Shown here one piece after another: positions 44,457 through 52,896 of a stretch of 64,000 nt of DNA (position 1 is its first letter; the number at the start of each line of letters is the position of its first letter). The position numbers and the translations under genes were made by a program. The notes under the pieces are model-generated. The model did no database searches and was not told the origin of the DNA. It saw only the letters and a list, made by a program, of their open reading frames with translations. Source of the DNA: an uncultured Muribaculaceae bacterium (lineage in GTDB: Bacteria > Bacteroidota > Bacteroidia > Bacteroidales > Muribaculaceae); NCBI GenBank assembly GCA_905233845.1, contig CAJOFH010000001.1:97072-161071 (forward strand), read 5' to 3'.

Positions 44457-46268
44457 TTATAGTGTATTAAGGGCGTTGATTAATCGATCATTATCTTCAC
44501 TGTTGCGTATGGCGATGCGAATGTAGTTCTTGCCTTGAAGGCCAGTTTTGTTGTTGCAGTCCTTTATAAGAATATTGAATCGGTTAAGAAGTATCTCGGT
44601 AAGCTCGTTGGCAGTGAATTGGCTGGTCACCTCGCACAGGAAATAATTTGCTTGCGAAGGGATTACACGCAAGAATGGAATCTGAGACAACTCTTCAGTA
44701 AATCGCCTGCGCTCATCAAGGAACTTTGCGCAGGCAACCTTGTAAATATGCTCATATTTGTTGAATATTTGCATATAGAACTCGGCAAACGAATTGATGT
44801 TCCAAATAGCGACGTCTTTTTTCATAGCATCTATCAGTTTAGTGTCGCTGCTTGCCATGATGCCAAGTCTCAGTCCAGGCACGCCATAGCTCTTGCTTAT
44901 ACTTTTCATCACAACCAGGTTAGGATTGTTGAGCAGAATTTCGTTCTTCAGCAAGGAACTAGTAGCAAATTCTTCGGTGAAATCCACAAAAGACTCATCA
45001 ACTATTAGCAAAATTCCATGACTTTGGCACCATGACGCAAGGCTAAGGACATCAGTCTTGCCCAAGAAGTTTCCTGACGGATTGTCAGGATTGATTAGAA
45101 GCAGTGTCTTAATATCCTTTCCTTCAAAGAATTGTTTCAACTCATCGGCATTATAGCGCAAGTCATTGTTCTCAGGAGTGAACGTGACAAGGCGGGAACG
45201 GTCAAGACGGTTGGGATATTCTTCAAATGTGGGGAACACAACGCCAATCTTGCCATCTATTGCAGCCATCAGGCTTTTAATCAGTTCTGCAGCTCCATTG
45301 CCCACAACAACAAATTCCTGCCTGATACCGAAGTATTTGCCGGCAAGCAATGAGTTAACCTGCATACCCGATGGATAATCGGTCAGCAGCACGTCGAAAT
45401 TGGCCCTTATCTCTTCTTTCATGCGCTCAGGAGGGAAATAAGGATTCACGAGATAGCAGAAATCAAGCATTTTGGGGAACCGCCAGTATCCGCCATAGCG
45501 TTTTGTGTACTTACCCAGCCGTTCATGCTCGTCGGCAAACAAGTTTTCGGCGATGTCGAGATCTTGGACATCATCAATCTCATACCAGCGTACGTTGCCA
45601 ATAGGGAGTGCTTTCAGTTCAGCCTTGTCGAGCAATGTGATAACTCGCAACACTTGTTCGTAGTATTCGTTGTTGCCCATCACTTTGCAGTAGGCATCAA
45701 GGAATGGCACATAAACCATCTCGCTAAATTCACGGCTGAATTTGTAGATGTTCACGGTCTTGTAGTAGCTGTCGACCTCACCATATTTGAACGCCTTCTT
45801 TGGGACAAAGTTAACAATATTGTTGTCATTGTCAATTCGCACCATAGTGCCGTCCATCCAGGTTTCGTATTTGGCTACTAGTGCGATGTTGGGATAGTGG
45901 TCACTCAGAATCATGTCGAACATCTTGTCCTCAAAAATCAAGTCGCTTTCAATGAGCAACGTGTCGTCTTCTTGTAACTGTTTCTTGACAATTGATAGAG
46001 AGTAGATGTTGTTGGTCTTGTCATAGACAGGATTCTCGGCATACTCTATTTTCAAACGGTCATCATAACGATTGCCAATGTAGTCCACAAGTTCTTTTCC
46101 CTTATAACCCACTACAATAACAACACGCTTGAGGTTAAGGGCTGAGAGTTGATTGAGCATACGGTCGATAAGCCGTACTCCATTAACCGTTATCATGCAC
46201 TTGGTATTTCCTTGGGTCAGCTCGCCCAGTCGGCGTCCCATTCCAGCTGCTAATATTATCGCTTGCAT
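44457..46268 (-). CDS. LicC-like cytidylyltransferase fused to CobD/HisC-like PLP enzyme
   Basis: A 603-residue two-domain protein. Residues 1-~245 are a nucleotidyltransferase: MQAIILAAGMGRRLGELTQGNTKCMI, NNIYSL, the DLIFED metal-site region, and WYEIDDVQDLDIAENLF, the tail typical of CTP:phosphocholine (LicC) and phosphonate (PntC) cytidylyltransferases. Residues ~255-603 are a fold-type I PLP enzyme: FVVVGNGAAELIKSL, INPDNPSGN, VDESFVDF and the Schiff-base lysine in SISKSYGVPGLRLG, a pattern shared by HisC aminotransferases and the phosphothreonine decarboxylase CobD. A plausible reaction pair is making a phospho-amino alcohol (for example phosphoethanolamine from phosphoserine) and activating it with CTP (inference). 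The operon promoter has a -7 TAACTTTG at 46305-46312 (minus). Confidence 0.85.
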   Translation of the reverse strand: MQAIILAAGMGRRLGELTQGNTKCMITVNGVRLIDRMLNQLSALNLKRVVIVVGYKGKELVDYIGNRYDDRLKIEYAENPVYDKTNNIYSLSIVKKQLQEDDTLLIESDLIFEDKMFDMILSDHYPNIALVAKYETWMDGTMVRIDNDNNIVNFVPKKAFKYGEVDSYYKTVNIYKFSREFSEMVYVPFLDAYCKVMGNNEYYEQVLRVITLLDKAELKALPIGNVRWYEIDDVQDLDIAENLFADEHERLGKYTKRYGGYWRFPKMLDFCYLVNPYFPPERMKEEIRANFDVLLTDYPSGMQVNSLLAGKYFGIRQEFVVVGNGAAELIKSLMAAIDGKIGVVFPTFEEYPNRLDRSRLVTFTPENNDLRYNADELKQFFEGKDIKTLLLINPDNPSGNFLGKTDVLSLASWCQSHGILLIVDESFVDFTEEFATSSLLKNEILLNNPNLVVMKSISKSYGVPGLRLGIMASSDTKLIDAMKKDVAIWNINSFAEFYMQIFNKYEHIYKVACAKFLDERRRFTEELSQIPFLRVIPSQANYFLCEVTSQFTANELTEILLNRFNILIKDCNNKTGLQGKNYIRIAIRNSEDNDRLINALNTL

Positions 46269-46586
46269 ATTAAAAATAGTACAAATAATTATTCTCTAAA
46301 TTTGCAAAGTTAACGATTTGTCTCCAAAAATCCACAATAAAAACAAGGTAAATCAATTCAACCTTGCTAAAAATGCTAAAAATAGACATGAAAAATAAGA
46401 TTCTTTAAGAAAAACGAGAACAGCAACTCTGGTAAATCTCTTGTTTATCAATACAAAGTAAATGTCGCAGCCCTAATTATGCATTATATTAGGCACAGCT
46501 GTCGTTTTAATCGAATTTTGTCACATTACGTCAAAATAGGTCAGAAAACTACGTTTCCTGACCTACTCGTTGGTGTTATACATTGA
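46269..46586 (-). promoter_or_regulatory. Intergenic region with protease terminator and fusion-gene promoter
   Basis: No gene seen. Near the right end AGGTCAGAAAAC (46538-46549) pairs with GTTTCCTGACCT (46553-46564), a likely terminator of the M6 protease gene on the minus strand. TAACTTTG (46305-46312, minus) is the -7 element for the fusion gene at 44457; its -33 element is poor (ATTG, 22-base spacing). Confidence 0.5.
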
Positions 46587-48782
46587 TTAATTTCCCAAAA
46601 GGATGTTATAGATGATAGTGATGTCTCCAGCGGTGATTGTTCCGTCGCCGTCTTGGTCCCCGTTTACTATTGCAGTGCCGTCATTGTTGAGCAGATAGTT
46701 ATATAAGATGGTTATGTCGGTCGAAGTCACAACGCCATCGCCGTCAACATCGCCAACTAATGCTGACGTGCCTGAGTTGATATAATATATTGTAAAGTTA
46801 TCGATGATGAGATTCACGTTCTTAGCTCCCGATGTGCGGTTGATTTTAAAGCGCATAGGCTGTTTGTCAATATTCAGACGCCAGGTGATAACTCCATCAG
46901 AATTTGCTCCAACTGTCTCAGTGCCTATCGAAGTCCATGTGGTACCCTCATCGGTAGAGTAGTATAGTTGGAGTTTTGAGGCTGTTGTAGATGTGTTGAT
47001 GGCATTGAGTGAGACTTTGATTGCTTGCACATCGATGTCACTGTTCATGGCAATTCCTCCAGGCATTTGCAACGAGGCAGCGTGTTGACCATTATAATCC
47101 ACAACATCTGCTTTAGGGAAGTTCCAGGTAGCGAAGTAGCCCATTACGTTCACAGCATTGGCTGGAAGCCCAGTTTGAATTTGTTCAAAATCTTCAACTA
47201 GTGTCAGTGGTGGCACATCGTTGACAACTTTAAAGGATATAATTTTGTTGTCCTCACTGATGTTGCTTAATGCGAACTCGCATGCTTCTCCTGCCCATGT
47301 TACAAGTTCTGGGTTGCTTGATGAGCTAATGTATGTCACATTTCTTGAGCCTGGGAAGGGAACTTCGCCTCCACCAACCCCCGAAGAGCGAATCAGCTCG
47401 TAGTAGTTATGGGCAGGATTGCAGTTCACTTCGTTGTTCCACCACACTTGCTCGTTACTGTAGTCCACACGAGTGATCACTAGTCCGTGTCCTGGAAGTG
47501 CTGAATCCCACTTATTAGGCTGTCGGTTCTCGAAAAGGAAAAACTCGTTCTCGTTGGGTGACTGCATCTTGAAACCTGTGTTGCTGACGTTCAATGCCGA
47601 CATGGTATAGTTGCCAGGAGAAAGCTCAGGAGGTGTGTCGGTAAAGCCCAACTCCCAGCGCTCCCATAGGCTGTATCCCACAGGTGTGCGACCATAATTG
47701 TAGTGGCTTCCTCCAGCCATTACGTCCCACTCATCGGGATGATAGCTCTGCCCACCGCTATCGCTGTAGTCGGTGTCGTAAAGGTCGGGAAGTCCTAACA
47801 CGTGACCAAACTCATGGCAGATAGTGCCAATGGCGTTCGGCATTGTGGTGCCTTGAGATTCCCAGCCATAAATTTCGCACGACGAGGCGTAGGTTCCCAT
47901 CCTCTTGCCATCATAAATATAAGGTTGTGGAGGCCATCCCGACCACCAGTCAATTAGGTAGCTCATGTGTGGCCAAAGATATCCGCTGTTGTTGCCACTA
48001 TAACTTGACGAGTAGCCGGCAACCATGAAAAATACCATGTCGATTTCTCCATCGTTGTCGGCATCATATTGTGAGAAGTCAACTTGGTCGTCTACAGCGT
48101 CAAGGGCTGCTTTGAAAATTTCTCTCGCTTTGTCGTTGCCTTCATAGCAAGAGTAGTCGAGATTAACAGGTCCAACGATGTCGAAGTCTGGGTCAAACTG
48201 CCCCATGGAGTTATCAAAGTAATAGTCGCGAACACTTCCAGTGCATCGTTGGAATCGCCCATTGTGATAGAAGCCAGTATAGTTCTCGGTATTACACAAA
48301 TCGGTGTAGAAGTCGTTGGGGTCGTCCATGAGGAACTGTTTGTCGTTGAAATTGATGAGGATGATAAGTCCACGGAACAGGTTGTAGTCAATCACTGGTT
48401 CGTTTTGCTGTTGGTTTTTTTTGTCACGAATGGCGCGATTCTTAAGTGCCTGTGCAGTTGCAGCCTTGTCAACAATGTGCTTATCGAGTAAAGACACAAA
48501 TTGTATCTCCTGAGTATTGCGTGCTGATGGGTCATGTGCCATGACACCCGATGAAACTAAGTGGTCGCCTTTTTTGATAGCATACTCCCATGTGCCGTTC
48601 ACGTTTAGGATAGTGTATCCATCGCTTGTGGTGTTGAAATGATAGAACTCATCTCCCACGAGTCTAAGGAGAAGTGTCTCGCCATTAGGCTGGGCAACAG
48701 TGATGGGAGTAGGGTTGGCAGGCTCAGCGCTTGCAGTGATGGCGATAGTTAGCACCATCAACAAAAACGTTAATTTTTTCAT
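46587..48782 (-). CDS. Secreted M6-family metalloprotease with dockerin tail
   Basis: A 731-residue exported zinc protease of the immune-inhibitor-A (M6) type. A signal peptide (residues 1-19, ending ITASA) is followed by a propeptide-like segment (about 20-130). The catalytic domain has GLIILINFNDKQF, SVRDYYFDNSMGQFDPDFDIVGP and the zinc motif CHEFGHVLGLPDLYD (about residue 322), matching HExxHxxGxxD. A beta-rich domain (about 530-665) may be a carbohydrate- or protein-binding module. The protein ends with a type I dockerin pair (DVDGDGVVTSTDIT ... DQDGDGTITAGDIT) closing in YNILLGN. Likely acts on host or dietary protein outside the cell (inference). A -7 element TAACTTTG lies at 48824-48831 (minus). 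Confidence 0.9.
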   Translation of the reverse strand: MKKLTFLLMVLTIAITASAEPANPTPITVAQPNGETLLLRLVGDEFYHFNTTSDGYTILNVNGTWEYAIKKGDHLVSSGVMAHDPSARNTQEIQFVSLLDKHIVDKAATAQALKNRAIRDKKNQQQNEPVIDYNLFRGLIILINFNDKQFLMDDPNDFYTDLCNTENYTGFYHNGRFQRCTGSVRDYYFDNSMGQFDPDFDIVGPVNLDYSCYEGNDKAREIFKAALDAVDDQVDFSQYDADNDGEIDMVFFMVAGYSSSYSGNNSGYLWPHMSYLIDWWSGWPPQPYIYDGKRMGTYASSCEIYGWESQGTTMPNAIGTICHEFGHVLGLPDLYDTDYSDSGGQSYHPDEWDVMAGGSHYNYGRTPVGYSLWERWELGFTDTPPELSPGNYTMSALNVSNTGFKMQSPNENEFFLFENRQPNKWDSALPGHGLVITRVDYSNEQVWWNNEVNCNPAHNYYELIRSSGVGGGEVPFPGSRNVTYISSSSNPELVTWAGEACEFALSNISEDNKIISFKVVNDVPPLTLVEDFEQIQTGLPANAVNVMGYFATWNFPKADVVDYNGQHAASLQMPGGIAMNSDIDVQAIKVSLNAINTSTTASKLQLYYSTDEGTTWTSIGTETVGANSDGVITWRLNIDKQPMRFKINRTSGAKNVNLIIDNFTIYYINSGTSALVGDVDGDGVVTSTDITILYNYLLNNDGTAIVNGDQDGDGTITAGDITIIYNILLGN

Positions 48783-48832
48783 GTTCTATAGATATAAATA
48801 ATGTGTATTATCAGTTTCGGCCACAAAGTTAA

Positions 48833-48879
48833 GCAAAAAAAATGACAAGACTATACGAATTTACTGTATAGTCTTGTCA
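48833..48879 (-). terminator. Terminator of the small lipoprotein gene
   Basis: A perfect 14-bp stem (TGACAAGACTATAC at 48843-48856, complement at 48866-48879) followed on the minus strand by a long T run. Confidence 0.85.
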
Positions 48880-48902
48880 AAATGGATTTTTTAAGAAAAA
48901 GA

Positions 48903-49430
48903 TTATTTCTTTTTGATTGATTTGAGCATTGGCATGATGAGAGCTTCTACTTCCTCTGCCTTGGCTACTGGATACTTGAAAGTTCCAGCTACACCAGCAT
49001 TATCATCAATATAAACGGTGTAATAGTTCTCGACATCTTCACCTTTCACGTACTTGATGGTCATAATATTTCCATCAATCTTAGGCTCTTCGGCAGTGGC
49101 TTCTTTGTGTAAAACCTTCAGATTGTCGACCAATTTACTAAAGTCTGCTGGTTTGCAAGGCGTTTCACCAAAAGTGGCATCCATCTTGATTGTGTTGTCT
49201 TCGCTAGAAGCATTGATAGTTTTGTCGCTTTTGTAACCTTCCTTAGAAAGAATCTCAGGAATAGTCATTGTGAAGTTTGCTCCTTCAAAGGTGTTGCCAC
49301 CTTGCGCCTCGGCAACTTGTTCTTGGTCACTGCTTTGAGCAACACTTGTGCTGGTTTTTTCACCATTACCACTGCAAGAGACCATGGTCATGGCACCAAC
49401 AGCAAATATCAATAGGAATAATTTATTCAT
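48903..49430 (-). CDS. Small putative lipoprotein of unknown function
   Basis: A 175-residue exported protein. The signal peptide MNKLFLLIFAVGAMTMVSC has a lipobox ending in Cys 19, followed by a low-complexity Ser/Gln/Glu linker (about residues 20-45). The rest is a compact alpha/beta domain (FEGANFTMTIPEILSKEGY ... KMDATFGETPCKP ... IMTIKYVKGEDVENYYTVYID) that is not recognised. The frame is open upstream to 49496, but the ATG at 49430 gives the signal peptide directly. It has its own terminator and lies between two dockerin-bearing secreted proteins on the same strand. Confidence 0.78.
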   Translation of the reverse strand: MNKLFLLIFAVGAMTMVSCSGNGEKTSTSVAQSSDQEQVAEAQGGNTFEGANFTMTIPEILSKEGYKSDKTINASSEDNTIKMDATFGETPCKPADFSKLVDNLKVLHKEATAEEPKIDGNIMTIKYVKGEDVENYYTVYIDDNAGVAGTFKYPVAKAEEVEALIMPMLKSIKKK

Positions 49431-49458
49431 ATCTATATATATTAAATTTTCATTTGAA

Positions 49459-49495
49459 TGTGTCCTCAATGGTTTTGTAGACCACTGAGGACACA
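49459..49495 (-). terminator. Terminator of the BspA-like gene
   Basis: TGTGTCCTCA (49459-49468) pairs with TGAGGACACA (49486-49495), extended by TGGT/ACCA across one mismatch. The T run is weak. Confidence 0.65.
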
Positions 49496-49506
49496 ATTTG
49501 TTAGCA

Positions 49507-52500
49507 TTAATTACCTAAGAGGAGGTTGTAGATTGCTGTAATATCACCTGCGGTTATAGTGCCGTCACCGTCAACGTCACCGTTTACGATTGCGCTTGAG
49601 TCACCATTGAGCAGATAATTGTATAGTGCGGTAATGTCACCAGCAGTAACCACACCGTCGCCATCAACGTCGCCATACATTGGTTGAGGACCAGTACCAC
49701 CTGACTTGTAAGCAGCAACGCCATAGGCTGCTATTCCCTCTACAGCATAAGTGATTGGAGGAACAACAGTAGCATCGGCTGGCTTAGCGCTTATCATCTT
49801 GATACCAGTTTGGTGCAATGGGTTGGTTGCATCATAAGCAACCATGTTGGGAACTGCAGTACCTTCACCACAAGAGATGTAAGCCCAATAAATGTACTCG
49901 CCGTCGCCGGTAATCTGGGTGATTCCAGTAATCTCGTCGCCCGAGCCTTCGAGTAGGATTGGCGAGTCGTCGATAAGAACTGCATCGGCAGCAACAGTGG
50001 CCTGATCTTGCTTAGCATTGAGAGTAGCAAGAGCGATGCGGTAGAGACCAGGTGTGCAGTTGTCTACATTGTCTTTCTGAACGAAGAAGTAGAGATATCC
50101 ATTCTCTTCGTCGATATAGAATGTTGTCATCTGAACGTTGTACAGATAAACAGGCAACTGCTTGTCGGTGTGTTCAGCACCAGTTCCGTCGGGATAGAGC
50201 ATGCTCTTGTCGAAGCGGAAGATACCTTGACCATTAAATTTCTTGGCAACCCAGTAAACGTTGTTGCGTGTTGTTCCGTCGGATGCAACCACGTCTGTAG
50301 CGCGCATTGTCATGCCTGCGCCAATTGCCCCCCAAGTGATTTTGTCGTTGTAGTAGGGAAGCCAGTTATTTTCCATAAAGAATGGCTGTGAACCATAGAG
50401 GCCTACGGTGTCGGCACTCATCTCGTGGATACCTACGTTGCGGTCGGCGATGTAGATCTTGTTATCAATCTCAGAGATATACATTGAGAATGGGTCCTCA
50501 AATGCCTTGTAACCAACGTTGTTGAGCACGGTAACGCGATACCACATTCCGTCGGTGTTGTTTACGTAGAAGAGCTCGCCATCACCACCAGTAGCCTGTG
50601 CGTCGGCACCTTGATATTGGAAGTAGTGGCCTGCACTTGCAACATATACGCGGTTCTTGTAGAGCTGAATATTGAAGGCGTGCTCGCCAGTGTTGAACTC
50701 GGTGTCGACAATATCGCCATTTTCATCCTTGTACATCAAGCGGCAGTCCTTTGTAGCGAAGTAAAGTCCAGGAGGACAGCCAAGAGTAGTGCCCTCGCCA
50801 GTGATGCTGGGGTCACCCACGATGTTGAGATATTGCCACTGTGGAGCGGCTTCATAGTCGTTGACAGAAGTATGGGCTACAACACACTCTACGTTGCTCT
50901 GGCTGGGTTCAAATACACCAGCACCAAGCACTGGAGGAGTCACGTTGAGAACACGTAGGCTTTGGATAGTTGCTGGTACAGCACCTTTCTCCATATAGTT
51001 GATGTGAGAGCCAAGTTCCATGTGTTCAAGAGCAGTACAGCCCGCGAATGCGTCTTGGAAGATGTTTGTCACTGTGCTGGAGATGTTTACAGTGTGGAGT
51101 TTTGTGCAGTTAGCACACAGGTTCTGTGGAATCTCGCGTGCACCTTCCTCGGTGTTGAGAATCTCAAGATCACTCTCGAGGAATGCGTTAGGATTGACTG
51201 TCATGCCACTCTTGTAAGTGAACTCTTTAATGGCTGCACGATAGAATCCATAGACACCAATTTCGTTGAGGGCTGGGAGGTTCACGTCAGTAAATGGAGA
51301 GAAAGCCATACCGTAGTTGTCGATAGTCTCAATAGTTGCATTATTGAGGACAGTACCAATATTGCCTTCATGAGCGGTTACGAGCAGACGCGTGCCGGCA
51401 GCGTTGGTTAAAACACCATTGTTAAGGGCAAATGCACTGTTGCCTGCAGCGAGCTCGATGCTTGTGAGGTTCTCGATGGGACCAAAAGCAGCATTGCCGA
51501 TTGTCGCAACTGTAGAAGGCAGCTTGATACCTGTGATGGCGTTAGAGCCAGCAAAAGCAGTTGCACCAATAGAGGTAACACCCTCAGGAATCTCTATCAT
51601 GCCTGCGAGACCGCTGTTGTAGAATGCAGAAGCGCCAATGGTCTTAAGCGTAGCAGGGAAATTGAAGCTGTGAAGCGATGAACATCCATTAAATGCACTC
51701 TGCTGAATTGATGTGACTTCGCCAAGGAAGTATACCGTGTTCAATTGAGAGCAGCCGAGGAACAGGTTCATGGGCACCGAAGTGATAGTGGCAGGCAACT
51801 CAATGGTCTTGAGGTGATTGCAACCCTGGAAAGCATCCGAGCCTATAGTTGCGATTTTATTGCCGTCCTCGAAGATAATCTCCTCAATTCCGCTACATCC
51901 CATGAAGCAGCTTTGTGGAATGTCAACAAGCTCGCCTCCCAAAATAAGTTGCTTGATAGTGGGGTAGTTATGGAATGGCTGGAGGTTGCTCACATAGTCA
52001 CTAGTGTTCATGGGGCGCAATATGATAAGTGTATCAAGGGGTGGTAGGTCAGCACTTGTTGCACCAAAAGCATTCCTGTTAAACTTAAGTGGTGTCTCGC
52101 TTGCCATAATTGTTAGTTTATGTACACCACTATTGGCAAATTGGTTAGAGATCAGGGTGCTAGTCACACCGCTAGGGATAAACGCCTCAGTCACATTTGG
52201 ACATTCCCAAATTGTACCGCTACCCATCTTTGTTGCCGTTTCAGTAACGGGGTAGTTGGTAAGGCTTGTACATCCACGGAAGCAGTTGTTGCCGAAGTTC
52301 ACGCAAGTGGCAGGCAGGTGAATCTCCTTGATGTCGCGGCAGTTGACGAATGCATTGGCATCAACAGCAACTACTGTGTATGTGATGCCTTCATAGTCAA
52401 AGGTCTCGGGAATTTCGACGATGTTGTTCTCATCGCCAGTGTAGAATAGAGAGTCCTTAATTGTCACACCATTCTCTTGGTGAGAAGTGATGTCATACTT

Positions 52501-52644
52501 TGCTAAGGTCGCTTTAGTTCCGCTGGTGGTCCAGTTGTAGCCAATCGCGGTGATTTTTGCCGCATTGGTAATCACCGCCACAGATAGTGCCAGGACTAAC
52601 AGCGAACCACGCATCCAAGATAAACGAGTAATTTTCTTGCTCAT
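49507..52644 (-). CDS. Secreted BspA-like leucine-rich repeat protein with dockerin tail
   Basis: A 1045-residue exported protein. A signal peptide (SLLVLALSVAVITNAA) ends near residue 28. Residues ~50-590 contain treponemal/BspA-type LRR_5 repeats (consensus like IGSDAFQGCNHLKTIELPATITSVP). Residues ~610-975 form a beta-propeller-like region with YxYF strands (LYFATKDCRLMYKDENG, NNVYWVAKKFNGQGIFRFDK). The C-terminus is a type I dockerin pair (DVDGDGVVTAGDITALYNYLL ... DVDGDGTITAGDITAIYNLLLGN). BspA-like LRRs bind host matrix proteins in oral Bacteroidales; that role is only inferred here. A minus-strand -7 element TAAATTTG lies at 52751-52758. Confidence 0.9.
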   Translation of the reverse strand: MSKKITRLSWMRGSLLVLALSVAVITNAAKITAIGYNWTTSGTKATLAKYDITSHQENGVTIKDSLFYTGDENNIVEIPETFDYEGITYTVVAVDANAFVNCRDIKEIHLPATCVNFGNNCFRGCTSLTNYPVTETATKMGSGTIWECPNVTEAFIPSGVTSTLISNQFANSGVHKLTIMASETPLKFNRNAFGATSADLPPLDTLIILRPMNTSDYVSNLQPFHNYPTIKQLILGGELVDIPQSCFMGCSGIEEIIFEDGNKIATIGSDAFQGCNHLKTIELPATITSVPMNLFLGCSQLNTVYFLGEVTSIQQSAFNGCSSLHSFNFPATLKTIGASAFYNSGLAGMIEIPEGVTSIGATAFAGSNAITGIKLPSTVATIGNAAFGPIENLTSIELAAGNSAFALNNGVLTNAAGTRLLVTAHEGNIGTVLNNATIETIDNYGMAFSPFTDVNLPALNEIGVYGFYRAAIKEFTYKSGMTVNPNAFLESDLEILNTEEGAREIPQNLCANCTKLHTVNISSTVTNIFQDAFAGCTALEHMELGSHINYMEKGAVPATIQSLRVLNVTPPVLGAGVFEPSQSNVECVVAHTSVNDYEAAPQWQYLNIVGDPSITGEGTTLGCPPGLYFATKDCRLMYKDENGDIVDTEFNTGEHAFNIQLYKNRVYVASAGHYFQYQGADAQATGGDGELFYVNNTDGMWYRVTVLNNVGYKAFEDPFSMYISEIDNKIYIADRNVGIHEMSADTVGLYGSQPFFMENNWLPYYNDKITWGAIGAGMTMRATDVVASDGTTRNNVYWVAKKFNGQGIFRFDKSMLYPDGTGAEHTDKQLPVYLYNVQMTTFYIDEENGYLYFFVQKDNVDNCTPGLYRIALATLNAKQDQATVAADAVLIDDSPILLEGSGDEITGITQITGDGEYIYWAYISCGEGTAVPNMVAYDATNPLHQTGIKMISAKPADATVVPPITYAVEGIAAYGVAAYKSGGTGPQPMYGDVDGDGVVTAGDITALYNYLLNGDSSAIVNGDVDGDGTITAGDITAIYNLLLGN

Positions 52645-52896
52645 AGTTCTTTGATTTTATTAGTTAATATTAGTTTTAATTGATTGTAATTCAGTGTGTT
52701 AAATTAGAGGAGCTATTATCAATGGTAGTCATCGATAACAAACAATTTGACAAATTTACTGAAATTTCAATAAAAAATCTTGCATTTTTCTCTAAAAAAA
52801 TGCAAAAAAGTTATAAATTCATTGAGGCAGAAAGGCGAGAATATGAGTGTTGAGTGTTGCTGGTTGGGAATTGAGAATTGGATTATGCTTTGTGTA

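Noticed and set aside
44535..45881. Plus-strand open frames antisense to the fusion gene
   Set aside because: Overlapping, motif-free shadows of a clear 603-residue gene.
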